64,000 nt of DNA from Nocardioides glacieisoli. Its GTDB lineage: Bacteria > Actinomycetota > Actinomycetes > Propionibacteriales > Nocardioidaceae. The stretch's first letter is position 1, and every line of letters starts with the position of its first letter. Shown here piece after piece: positions 8,768 to 16,461 of this stretch. Location of the stretch: the NCBI RefSeq assembly GCF_004137245.1, contig NZ_SDWS01000002.1:620001-684000 (forward strand). The letters run 5' to 3'. Position numbers and translations under genes: made by a program. Under the pieces are notes generated by a model, which saw only the letters and a program-made list of their open reading frames with translations, made no database searches and was not told the DNA's origin.

Positions 8768-9742
8768 TCAGTCGGCGATGATCCGCTCGACCCAGTCGTT
8801 CCTAGCCCGGATCATGGCGCGGCCGACGGAGGTATGGGCGGCAAAGATGTCGCATGCGTGGAAGGCCCCCGACCACACGTGCAGCTCCGCGTCACCGCCC
8901 GCACGCCAGATCCCGTCTGCGTAGGCGATCGCCTCGTCGCGGAAGATCTCGGCGGCACCCACGTCGATGAACGCCGGAGGCAGGCCCGAGAGGTCCCTTG
9001 CGCGGGCGGGGGCGGCGTATTCTGACACCGCCTCGGTGCCGCGGGCGTCGCCGAGCAGAGCGGTCCAGCCGGTCTCGTTGCTGACGCGGTCCCACACGCC
9101 GATGCCGTCGAACTGGTGGGTCGAGGCCGTGGTGCCGCGGTCGTCGAGCATCGGGTAGTCGAGTACCTGACCCCGTAGCGCCGGTCCGTCCCGGTCGCGG
9201 GCTGCGAGCGCAAGGCCTGCTGCGAGCCCACCTCCGGCGCTCGCTCCTGCGACCACGAGGCGGTCACGCCGCAGGCCCCAATCCCCTGCACGCGAGGCAG
9301 CGGCCTCGAGCGCGGTGTACATGTCGTCGAAGGGGTACGGGTGCCGGTGCTCGGGTGCCAAGCGATACTCCACTGTCACGAGGACCGCGCCGAAGTCGGA
9401 CACCCAGTCGAGGACCAGGTCGATCCCGCTGAAGCGGTCGCCGAACATCAGCCCGCCCGAGTGCGCATACACCACGCCCGGGCGCTCACCAGGCGCATCC
9501 TTGGGACGCAGCACCGACACGGCGACCTCATGCCCGTCCGGAGCGACGACCACGTCGTCGGTGCAGACGATGCCCTTGGCAAGGAGGAGGTCATCGATCG
9601 GCGGCGCCGCGTAGGACGTACGCATGAAATCAATGAGGTCGGGCGTGATCGTCGGCGGGAACATGCCGCCGACCACCGTCAGGCCGGCCCGCAGCTCGGC
9701 GTCGAACGGCGGGCGCGCGACGGGCTGCACCTCGGCTGTCAC
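8768..9742 (-). CDS. alpha/beta hydrolase, hormone-sensitive-lipase (family IV) type esterase
   Basis: 324-residue hydrolase. The oxyanion-hole motif is HSGG (YAHSGGLMFGDR) instead of the usual HGGG, then the nucleophile elbow GASAGGGLAA, the acid region in FRDEAIAYADG and the catalytic His in AFHACD. This order and spacing are those of HSL-family carboxylesterases. GTG 9742 is chosen because it gives VTAEVQPVARPPFDAELR, a normal HSL N-terminus; the frame stays open far upstream only because of the divergent gene. It shares a 201-bp intergenic region with a rightward beta-lactamase-fold hydrolase. Natural substrate unknown. Confidence 0.88.
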   Translation of the reverse strand: MTAEVQPVARPPFDAELRAGLTVVGGMFPPTITPDLIDFMRTSYAAPPIDDLLLAKGIVCTDDVVVAPDGHEVAVSVLRPKDAPGERPGVVYAHSGGLMFGDRFSGIDLVLDWVSDFGAVLVTVEYRLAPEHRHPYPFDDMYTALEAAASRAGDWGLRRDRLVVAGASAGGGLAAGLALAARDRDGPALRGQVLDYPMLDDRGTTASTHQFDGIGVWDRVSNETGWTALLGDARGTEAVSEYAAPARARDLSGLPPAFIDVGAAEIFRDEAIAYADGIWRAGGDAELHVWSGAFHACDIFAAHTSVGRAMIRARNDWVERIIAD

Positions 9743-9943
9743 AGGTCTCTCCGCATCTTGTGCAATCAGCGAATCGCAGTTTGGGCGTCTCAGTAGATCG
9801 GCTGGCTCGCCAGCCTGCCACCGCCATGTGGCGGTCGTCACTCCTCCGACCCAGACGTCTTGTCGGTTCCCACTCGCCACCGGTTGGAAGACGGTGGTCG
9901 GCAGCCGGACGGAGAAACCGTCCCCGCATTCTGAGGAGCAGCC

Positions 9944-11119
9944 ATGGCCACACACATCGACGGATCCGGGATCGACCGCGTGCTCGCCGACGCCGTGTCG
10001 GACGGCGCAGTGCCGCACGTCGCAGCGATCGTCGCCGACCGCGACGGCGTCCTTTACGAGGGCGGCGCCGGGATCCGCATAGCGGGAGAGTCTGATGACC
10101 CGGTCGGCACCTCCACCCACTTCCGCATCATGTCGATGACCAAGATGGTCTGCACCGTCGCTGCGCTGCAGCAGAAGGAACGTGGCGAGCTCGACTTCGA
10201 CGCTCCGGTGGAGGAGTACGTCCCGGACTTCGCCGACGTCAAGGTGCTCGAGGGGTTCGACGGGGACGAGCCCATCCTGGTCGAGCCGCGCACGAAGGCC
10301 ACGGTTCACCACCTCGTGACGCACACCTCTGGCCTGGGGTACTGGTTCTGGAACGACCAGCTCGTGAAGTACGAAGCGGCGACTGGCGTCCCGAACGTCG
10401 TACCCGGGTCGATGGCCGCCTTCGGTGCGCCCATGACGGCGCACCCCGGGGAGAAGTACGTGTACGGCATCAACACCGACTGGCTCGGCCGCGTCGTGGA
10501 GGCCGTCGCCGGCAAGAAGCTGGACGCAGTCATTGACGAGGGCATCGCTGGCCCGCTCGGCATGAGCAGCACCACATTTCACCCGGACCAGACGCAGATG
10601 GACAACGCCGTCACCGTCCACGTGAAGGGCGAGGACGGCACATGGGCGTCTGCTGGCAACATCCTCAACCCCGAACCCGACTGGTGGGCGGGCGGCCACG
10701 GCCTCTTCTCCACCCCCCGCGACTACATCCGCTTCGAGCAGGCGCTCCTGCGAGGTGGCGAGCTCAACGGCATGCGCATCCTGGACGAAGCCACGGTCGA
10801 CGCCGCCTTCACCAACCAAATCGGCGACCTCGACTTCCCCGCCGAGATCCCGACTGCCGACCCGCCGATCACCGACACGATGTATGCCGGACCCGGCCAC
10901 AAATGGGGCTACGGACTCCTGCTCAACAGCCACGACATCCCTGGCCGCCGCCGCGCCGGCACCGGGTCGTGGGCAGGGCTCTTCAACACCCACTTCTTCA
11001 TCGACCGCACGACCGGTATCTGCGCCTCGATCTACACCAACTCGCTGCCCTTCATCACGCGTCACGAGGCCTGGAAGCTCTGCGGAGACTTTGAGGAGGC
11101 GGTGTACGCCGCGCTCTGA
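9944..11119 (+). CDS. serine hydrolase of the class C beta-lactamase/EstB fold
   Basis: 391 residues with the beta-lactamase-related (PF00144) layout: SxxK nucleophile motif SMTK near residue 64, HHLVTHTSGLGYWFW, then the YxN motif YGIN and a C-terminal WGYGLLLNSH region. No signal peptide is visible, so a cytoplasmic EstB-like esterase or transesterase is more likely than a true beta-lactamase or penicillin-binding enzyme. SD-like GAGGAG lies 6-7 bases before the ATG. Divergent from an HSL esterase; the pair may act on related esters. Substrate unknown. Confidence 0.87.
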   Translation: MATHIDGSGIDRVLADAVSDGAVPHVAAIVADRDGVLYEGGAGIRIAGESDDPVGTSTHFRIMSMTKMVCTVAALQQKERGELDFDAPVEEYVPDFADVKVLEGFDGDEPILVEPRTKATVHHLVTHTSGLGYWFWNDQLVKYEAATGVPNVVPGSMAAFGAPMTAHPGEKYVYGINTDWLGRVVEAVAGKKLDAVIDEGIAGPLGMSSTTFHPDQTQMDNAVTVHVKGEDGTWASAGNILNPEPDWWAGGHGLFSTPRDYIRFEQALLRGGELNGMRILDEATVDAAFTNQIGDLDFPAEIPTADPPITDTMYAGPGHKWGYGLLLNSHDIPGRRRAGTGSWAGLFNTHFFIDRTTGICASIYTNSLPFITRHEAWKLCGDFEEAVYAAL

Positions 11120-11430
11120 TCGGACCGAGCGTGGAACCCATGATGCTCGGGGGTAAGGGAAAGACCGAGGCTCCTCGTGCACGTCTATCGCCCTAGCCGC
11201 CTAGCCGCCTGGTGTAGCGGCGACGTCACCACTCGCCGACTCGCTCGTGGTGAAACCTGGAGAGGTAAGAATGGTCCAGTCGCGAAAGACCGAGTCCTCG
11301 AGGAGATTGACCGACCGTCGCGCACTCATGCCGGCAGGTCCAGAAGCTGCGAGCGTCCCCGACAGGCGGCGCTGTGACGTGACACCGGCTCACGCGCGGG
11401 CGACGTGCGTCTGCGATCAGGGGCCACGGC
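11120..11430 (+). other. non-coding stretch between serine hydrolase and integrase
   Basis: About 310 bases with no convincing gene. Short open frames exist but have no family features and no ribosome-binding sites. I checked it as a possible attachment site because it lies behind the integrase 3' end. No tRNA gene or tRNA 3' end and no clear repeat of the DNA right of the excisionase-like gene could be recognised. Confidence 0.4.
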
Positions 11431-11447
11431 TCACTCGGCCGGACTCG

Positions 11448-12548
11448 TCACCAACCTGACCGGGTCCGCGGTTGGCTCGCCGAGCGACGCGGCCATGATC
11501 GACTCTGCCGCCTTCCTCGTACGGTCCTCGCAGTCGGCCAGAGGTGTGCGTAGGTGTTCAGCGTCGTGGTTGCCTTCGCGTGGCCGAGCGAACGTTGGAC
11601 GGTGACCACGTCGCACCCGGCCGCGATGAGGCCAGAAGCGTAGAAGTGCCGAAGGTCGTGGAGCTTGATATCGGACAACCCGGCGTCGCGCAGCGTCTTG
11701 CGCCAGTAGCCGACCGTGTTCTGGTGCGGTGGGTCGTCGCTCTCCCCGGCGAAGAGCCACCGATCTTTGCCGGTGGTGCCGTGAGCGGTGACGTGATCGG
11801 CGAGAACGGTGATGAGGCTGTCAGCAAGGTAGACGACGCGCTCCGAGCCGTATTTCGGCGCCCGTACGTCGATCGCCCCGCCGTTGACGCGCTGGACCTG
11901 GCGGGAGACTTTGAGCGACCTGCGGAGGAAGTCGACGTCGACAAGCCGGACTCCGGCGGCCTCGCCGAGCCGCAGGCCTGCGAAAGCGCAGAGGGCGATG
12001 AACGGCCGGAAGCGCTCGTCAGCCACGGCCATGAGCTGCCCCACCTCCTCCGGTGCGGGGATCGACATTGCGACGTCCGCGCGACGGCCGCGGGGGAGGC
12101 GTACGCCGTCGGTCGGGTCGGACCCGATCACCCTGTCCTTCACAGCAGCGCGAAACACGGACCTGACGTTGACGTACCGCGTCTTGATCGTGCCGGGGGC
12201 AAGCCCGGCGGCGTTCATCTGCTTGATCCAGGTCTCGACGTCCGATCGCCGGATCTGCTTCATCGGCTTCCCCGCGAAGGGAACGGATCTTGCCGCCAGC
12301 GACATCGCGAGGACGGTGCCGGGTGCCCAGACCTGGCGGGCCGACCACTCGCCGAAGAAGGCCGCGAACGTGATTCGCCCGGCCTTGGGGTCGGCGTAGG
12401 TGCCGGTGACCACCGCCGAGGTGACCTGGTCCAGCCACTGCTGGGCGTCGATCTTGCGATCGAAGTGCCGCGAGTGCTCCTTGCCGGCCTCGTCGCGGTA
12501 CCGCGCCCGCCACTTGCCGTTGGCTCGCTTGGCGATGTTTCCCGCCAT
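11448..12548 (-). CDS. tyrosine site-specific integrase, frameshifted after the catalytic tyrosine
   Basis: About 366 residues. An N-terminal AP2-like arm-binding region (AGNIAKRANGKWRARYRDEAGK) is followed by an SAM-like core-binding domain and a catalytic domain with Arg in FAGLRLGEAAG, HxxR in LHDLRHFYASG, SLGHAKATTTLNTYAHL and its Tyr nucleophile. The ATG at 12548 has SD AAGGAGG six bases upstream, so it is preferred over ATG 12575. After NTYAHLWPTA the frame turns Arg-rich. The expected tail EDRTRKAAESIMAASLGEPT lies one frame over and ends at 11431, so one base seems missing near 11529-11531. All catalytic residues precede the shift. Pairs with the excisionase-like gene upstream. Confidence 0.88.
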   Translation of the reverse strand: MAGNIAKRANGKWRARYRDEAGKEHSRHFDRKIDAQQWLDQVTSAVVTGTYADPKAGRITFAAFFGEWSARQVWAPGTVLAMSLAARSVPFAGKPMKQIRRSDVETWIKQMNAAGLAPGTIKTRYVNVRSVFRAAVKDRVIGSDPTDGVRLPRGRRADVAMSIPAPEEVGQLMAVADERFRPFIALCAFAGLRLGEAAGVRLVDVDFLRRSLKVSRQVQRVNGGAIDVRAPKYGSERVVYLADSLITVLADHVTAHGTTGKDRWLFAGESDDPPHQNTVGYWRKTLRDAGLSDIKLHDLRHFYASGLIAAGCDVVTVQRSLGHAKATTTLNTYAHLWPTARTVRGRRQSRSWPRRSASQPRTRSGW

Positions 12549-12605
12549 GTGATCCTCCTTCCAGGCTCTGGTCATCCTCTCTCTGAGATCCGACAGCGTC
12601 TCTTC

Positions 12606-12836
12606 TCAGCGGTGACCCTGTGGACGGTTGGTCTGCTCGCTGAGCCAAAGGACTAGGTCAGCTCGCCAGTAGCGGACGTGGCGGCCGACCTTGAAGCTGC
12701 GGGGTCCCGCGCCGAGGTGGCGCCAATAGCGCAAGGTGCCCTCGGGGACGCGGAGGAATGCGCAGGCCTCTTGGAGACTGAGCATCTCGTCGCCGGGGTT
12801 CTGCCGGGATCGTGGGGCGTTGGGTTGCGTGGTCAT
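12606..12836 (-). CDS. excisionase-like helix-turn-helix protein (MerR/AlpA type)
   Basis: 76 residues: MLSLQEACAFLRVPEGTLRY, then WRHLGAGPRSFKVGRHVRYW, the winged-HTH excisionase family typical of actinobacterial integrative elements. It lies 57 bases upstream of the integrase on the same strand, the usual xis-int order. Its start codon is essentially at the junction with an orphaned ferredoxin-reductase 3' end on the opposite strand, so whatever part of the element lay upstream of xis has been lost. Confidence 0.82.
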   Translation of the reverse strand: MTTQPNAPRSRQNPGDEMLSLQEACAFLRVPEGTLRYWRHLGAGPRSFKVGRHVRYWRADLVLWLSEQTNRPQGHR

Positions 12837-12840
12837 GGCG

Positions 12841-13012
12841 GCCTCCGGCGGGCCCGCCGACTATGGACGAGGTCGCCCCGCTCCTGGCCGGCGCCGAGGT
12901 GGCGTACGTCTGCGGCTCCTCCCGCTTCGCCGAGTTCGCGGAGGACCTGCTGATCGCCTCCGGCCTGAGCCCTGAGGCGATCCGGGTCGAGCGCTTCGGC
13001 GTCACCGGCTGA
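12841..13012 (+). pseudogene. 3' fragment of a ferredoxin/flavodoxin-reductase-like oxidoreductase
   Basis: Only the C-terminal ~50 residues are present. EVAYVCGSSRFAEFAEDLL followed by IRVERFGVTG and a stop is the conserved end of FNR-type NAD-binding domains (the YVCG...F pattern and terminal ERFGxTG). No upstream part of such a gene is present, because the DNA directly left is the excisionase-like gene in the opposite direction. I infer that integration and later deletion of a mobile element truncated the gene. Confidence 0.78.
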
Positions 13013-13047
13013 GGGAAGCAGACGGCGACGCCCTGCGTTCCACCCCC

Positions 13048-13677
13048 ATGACGACCATCGGACTCATCGGCAGTGGACACATCGGCACGGCGATCGCGCG
13101 GCGCGCGATCGAGCAGGGGCACGACGTCGTGCTCAGCAACTCGCGCGGCCCGGAGACGCTGGCGGACCTCGTCGCGGAGCTCGGCCCGCGAGCCAGGGCG
13201 GCGACCGCGAAGGAGGCAGGGGAGGCCGGTGACCTGGTGGTCGTGACCGTCCCGTTCAAGGCCCACCTCGACGTCCCGGTCGAGCCCCTCGCGGGCAAGG
13301 TCGTCATCGACACCAACAACTACTACTTCGAGCGCGACGGCCACTACGCCGAGCTCGACGAGGGCCGCACGAGCGTGAGCGAGATGCTGGCCGCGCACCT
13401 GCCGACGTCGAAGGTCGTCAAGGCGTTCAACGCGATCCAGGCCGCCCACATCGTCACGGAGGGCCGCCCGGCCGGCGCCGACGACCGCCGCGCCCTCGCG
13501 ATCGCAGGAGACGACGCGGAGGCCAAGGCGGTCGTCACCGACCTGATCGAGTCCTTCGGCTTCGACGTCGTCGACGCCGGTCCGCTCGCCGAGGGGAAGC
13601 GCTTCGAGCGCGACAAGCCGGCGTACGGCGCGGAGCTGGGTGCGGACGCCCTGCGCGAGGCCCTCGCCGCGGGCTGA
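13048..13677 (+). CDS. NADPH-dependent F420 reductase-like oxidoreductase
   Basis: 209 residues with an N-terminal Rossmann motif GLIGSGHIGTAIARRAIEQG and the NADP-phosphate-binding loop SNSRGP. VVKAFNAIQAAHI and the DxxD-rich centre match the Fno/NpdG and 'NAD(P)-binding domain' family of actinobacteria. Members transfer hydride between NADP and coenzyme F420 or act as small NADP reductases. F420 use is likely for this lineage but not shown by the sequence alone. Confidence 0.83.
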   Translation: MTTIGLIGSGHIGTAIARRAIEQGHDVVLSNSRGPETLADLVAELGPRARAATAKEAGEAGDLVVVTVPFKAHLDVPVEPLAGKVVIDTNNYYFERDGHYAELDEGRTSVSEMLAAHLPTSKVVKAFNAIQAAHIVTEGRPAGADDRRALAIAGDDAEAKAVVTDLIESFGFDVVDAGPLAEGKRFERDKPAYGAELGADALREALAAG

Positions 13678-13745
13678 GCTCCCGGCATCGCCGCCGTCGC
13701 GGCTACCGTGGGGTAACCAACCCCACCACCGCGAGGATGTCACCC

Positions 13746-14591
13746 ATGGCCCGCCCGGCCCCGCACACGGTCGCCCTCCACGGCCACGAGCTGTCGTACG
13801 TCGACAGCGGCTCCGGCCCCGTCGTGCTCTTCATCCACGGCATCCTGGGCTCGCAGCGCCAGTGGTCCCACCTCGTCGACCGGATCGACGACGACCACCG
13901 GGTCGTCGTGCCGGACCTGTTCGGCCACGGCGAGTCGGCCAAGCCGACGGGCGACTACTCGCTCAGCTCGCACGCCGCGACCCTGCGCGACCTGCTCGAC
14001 CACCTCGGGGTCGAGCGGGTCACCCTGGTCGGGCACTCGCTCGGCGGGGGCATCGCGATGCAGTTCTACTACCTCTTCCCCGACCGGGTGGACCGCCTCG
14101 TCCTCGTCTCCAGCGGCGGCCTGGGCCGGGAGGTCAACCTGGTCCTGCGCGCGGCCACCCTGCCGGGCGCCGCGCAGGTGCTGAGCGTGGCCGCCTCCGC
14201 TCCCGTCCTGGAACGAGCCGAGGCGCTGGGGCGGGGCGCGCAAAAAGTCGGGTGGAAGCCCGGGGCGGACATCGGCGCGATCTGGCGGGGCTTCACCTCG
14301 CTGGGCGACAGCGAGAGCCGGCGCGCGTTCCTCGCCACGACCCGCGCGGTCATCGACTTCGGCGGCCAGAGCATCAACGCCTACGACCACCTCGGAGCGG
14401 TGACGCCGCCGCCGACCCTGATCGTCTGGGGCTCGAAGGACCGGATGATCCCGGCCTGGCACGCGCTGAGTGCCCAGCGCGCCGTGCCCGACTGCCGCGT
14501 GGAGCTGTTCGAGGGTGCCGGCCACTTCCCGCACCTCGACGACCCCGAGCGGTTCGCGCGCGTCCTGCAGGACTTCATGACGGACGACTGA
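13746..14591 (+). CDS. alpha/beta-fold hydrolase
   Basis: 281 residues: HGILGSQRQW (oxyanion loop), nucleophile elbow GHSLGGGIAMQ with Ser, acid in WGSKDRMIPAWH, catalytic His in GAGHFPHLDDPERF. I place the start at ATG 13746 because the SD GAGG (13733-13736) is nine bases upstream, while it would directly abut the ATG at 13737. Single gene between the reductase and a convergent VOC protein. Family includes esterases, epoxide hydrolases and dehalogenases; no aromatic ring-cleavage signature is seen. Confidence 0.88.
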   Translation: MARPAPHTVALHGHELSYVDSGSGPVVLFIHGILGSQRQWSHLVDRIDDDHRVVVPDLFGHGESAKPTGDYSLSSHAATLRDLLDHLGVERVTLVGHSLGGGIAMQFYYLFPDRVDRLVLVSSGGLGREVNLVLRAATLPGAAQVLSVAASAPVLERAEALGRGAQKVGWKPGADIGAIWRGFTSLGDSESRRAFLATTRAVIDFGGQSINAYDHLGAVTPPPTLIVWGSKDRMIPAWHALSAQRAVPDCRVELFEGAGHFPHLDDPERFARVLQDFMTDD

Positions 14592-14600
14592 CGCGCCCGG

Positions 14601-15017
14601 TCACAGCGAGAAGTGCTCCGGCGCCAGGCTGCGGAGCACGCAGAACTCGTTGCCCTCGGGGTCGGCCAGCACGGTCCACGACTCCTCGCCGGTCTGCCCG
14701 ATGTCGGCCCGGGTGGCGCCGAGCGCGAGGATCCGCTCGACCTCCTCCTCCTGGGAGCAGTCGACGGGCGAGACGTCGAAGTGGACCCGGTTCTTCGCCG
14801 CCTTCTCCTCGGGCACCTGCGCCAGGAAGATCGTCGGCGCGACCGGTCCCGAGCGCACGGCGTCGAGGAGCTCGGCGTCGGCGCGGCCGCCCGGCCCGAT
14901 CTCGACGAGCCCGGGCTCGTGGTGCAGCACCTCCCAGTCGAGGACAGCGGTCCAGAACTCGGCCAGCCGGTCGGGGTCGTGGCAGTCGAGGGAGATCTCG
15001 GTCAGTCGGGAGGCCAT
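14601..15017 (-). CDS. VOC (glyoxalase/bleomycin-resistance fold) family protein
   Basis: 138 residues with the paired beta-alpha-beta-beta-beta modules of VOC proteins: ASRLTEISLDCHDPDRLAEF, FWTAVLDWEV, RVHFDVSPVD, then WTVLADPEGNEFCVL near the end, the classic VOC C-terminal signature. Candidate metal ligands are His in SLDCHDP, His in NRVHFDV and Glu in GNEFCV. ATG 15017 preferred over the upstream in-frame ATG. Reaction unknown; members of this single-domain group are often annotated only as VOC proteins. Confidence 0.85.
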   Translation of the reverse strand: MASRLTEISLDCHDPDRLAEFWTAVLDWEVLHHEPGLVEIGPGGRADAELLDAVRSGPVAPTIFLAQVPEEKAAKNRVHFDVSPVDCSQEEEVERILALGATRADIGQTGEESWTVLADPEGNEFCVLRSLAPEHFSL

Positions 15018-15048
15018 GGGTCGATCCAAGCACGGCCGGGGCGGTGGG

Positions 15049-15369
15049 TCAGTCGCCGACGACCAGCGCGAGCAGCGCGAACACCAGCACCCCGGAGACG
15101 GCCATCCACACGATCGACAGCGCGAGCCAGATCGCCAGTCGCCTGTCCTGTCGCCAGGTGAACTCGTAGCGCAGGAACAGCAGTGGGCTCAGCACGACGA
15201 GCAGCCCGATGCCGACCATCAGCACCGGGCCGAAGCCGTACGCGCGCATCCCGTTGACGTCGAGGCCCCACAGCACCACCACGGCGACCAGGGTGAAGGG
15301 CACCTGCCAGCGGAGGCTCCGGACGTACGCCCGGAACAGGGCGCCCGAGCTGTCCGACCGAGGTGGCAT
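15049..15369 (-). CDS. small membrane protein, function unknown
   Basis: 106 residues with three predicted membrane helices (about residues 22-38, 46-63 and 80-104) and a short charged N-terminus. I do not recognise a family. Same strand as, and upstream of, the VOC gene with a 31-base gap, so the two may be co-transcribed. GC-skewed codon use is like the neighbours. Confidence 0.65.
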   Translation of the reverse strand: MPPRSDSSGALFRAYVRSLRWQVPFTLVAVVVLWGLDVNGMRAYGFGPVLMVGIGLLVVLSPLLFLRYEFTWRQDRRLAIWLALSIVWMAVSGVLVFALLALVVGD

Positions 15370-15438
15370 GCGGCGATCCCATCACACGGCCGCGCCGAGC
15401 GGCGGGCGGCGGGCCCGCCCGCGCCCGCCGCCCTCCGC

Positions 15439-16461
15439 TCAGAAGTCCTCGTCGAACCCCACGGCCCCGGTCACGCCGACCTGGTAGGCCGAGACCTTGC
15501 GCTCGAAGAAGTTGGAGAGCTCCTGCACGTCCTGCAGCTCCATGAACGCCAGCGGGTTCTTCGAGCCGTAGATGATCGGCAGGTCCAGTCGCTCCATCCG
15601 GCGGTCGGCGACGTACTCCAGGTAGGAGCGCATGTCGGCCGTGGACAGGCCGGCCACCCCGCCGCCGAGCAGGTCGTCCGCGAACTGCGCCTCCGCGTCG
15701 ACGCCGTCGATCAGCATCTGCCGGACCTGCGCCGCGAGCTCGTCGTCGAAGAGCTCAGGCTCCTCGGCCCGCACGGTGTCGACCACGTCGAAGGCGAAGG
15801 CCATGTGCATCGACTCGTCGCGGAAGACCCAGTTGGTGCCGGACGCGAGACCGTTGAGGAAGCCGCGCGAGCGCAGGAAGTAGACGTAGGCGAACGCGCC
15901 GTAGAAGAACAGCCCCTCGATGACCGCGGCGAAGCAGATCAGGTTGAGCAGGAACTTGCGGCGGTGCTCGCGGGTCTCGAGCTGGTCGAGGTCGAAGACC
16001 GAGTCGATCCAGGTGAAGCAGAAGTCGGCCTTGGCCTTGATCGAGGGGATGTTGTCGACGGCCGCGAACGCCTCGTGCCGCTCGGTCTCGTCGGGGACGT
16101 AGGTGTCGAGCAGGGTCAGGTAGAACTGCACGTGCACCGCCTCCTCGAACAGCTGTCGCGAGAGGTAGAGCCGGCCCTCCGGCGAGTTGATGTGCTGGTA
16201 GAGGTTGAGCACGAGGTTGTTGGCCACGATCGTGTCGCCGGTCGCGAAGAAGGCGACGAGGCGCGAGACCAGGTGCCGCTCGGCCTCGCTGAGCCGCTGG
16301 AGGTCCTTGAGGTCGGAGTGCAGGTCGACCTCCTCGACCGTCCAGGTGTTCTTGATCGCGTCGCGGTAGCGGTCGTAGAAGTGCGGGTAGCGCATCGGCC
16401 GCAGGGTGAGGTTCATCCCGGGGTCGAGCAGCATCTGGGTGTTCTCGTGAGTGATCGTCAC
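15439..16461 (-). CDS. nrdB: class Ia ribonucleotide reductase, beta (radical) subunit
   Basis: 340 residues. It carries the diiron ligands: Asp in FFATGDTIVANN, Glu and His in FEEAVHVQFY, Glu in VIEGLFFYGA and Glu/His in RDESMHMAFAF. Tyr at His+4 (HVQFY) is the stable radical tyrosine, so this is a tyrosyl-radical (Ia-type) rather than a Phe-containing Ic subunit. The C-terminus (VGFDEDF) is the acidic/aromatic tail that docks into the alpha subunit. GTG 16461 overlaps the nrdA stop by four bases (GTGA). Works with NrdA to make dNTP precursors aerobically. Confidence 0.95.
   Translation of the reverse strand: MTITHENTQMLLDPGMNLTLRPMRYPHFYDRYRDAIKNTWTVEEVDLHSDLKDLQRLSEAERHLVSRLVAFFATGDTIVANNLVLNLYQHINSPEGRLYLSRQLFEEAVHVQFYLTLLDTYVPDETERHEAFAAVDNIPSIKAKADFCFTWIDSVFDLDQLETREHRRKFLLNLICFAAVIEGLFFYGAFAYVYFLRSRGFLNGLASGTNWVFRDESMHMAFAFDVVDTVRAEEPELFDDELAAQVRQMLIDGVDAEAQFADDLLGGGVAGLSTADMRSYLEYVADRRMERLDLPIIYGSKNPLAFMELQDVQELSNFFERKVSAYQVGVTGAVGFDEDF

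Noticed and set aside
8768..11182. 804-residue minus-strand frame suggesting a fusion protein with the esterase
   Set aside because: The first ~480 residues are antisense to the serine hydrolase and lack any family signal; the esterase proper begins at GTG 9742.
11190..11280. tRNA gene or attachment site behind the integrase
   Set aside because: No cloverleaf, no TTCGA-type T loop and no repeat of the opposite border could be found.
6775..12836. Complete prophage or conjugative element
   Set aside because: Only an integrase, an excisionase-like gene and a toxin-antitoxin pair are present; no structural, replication or transfer genes.
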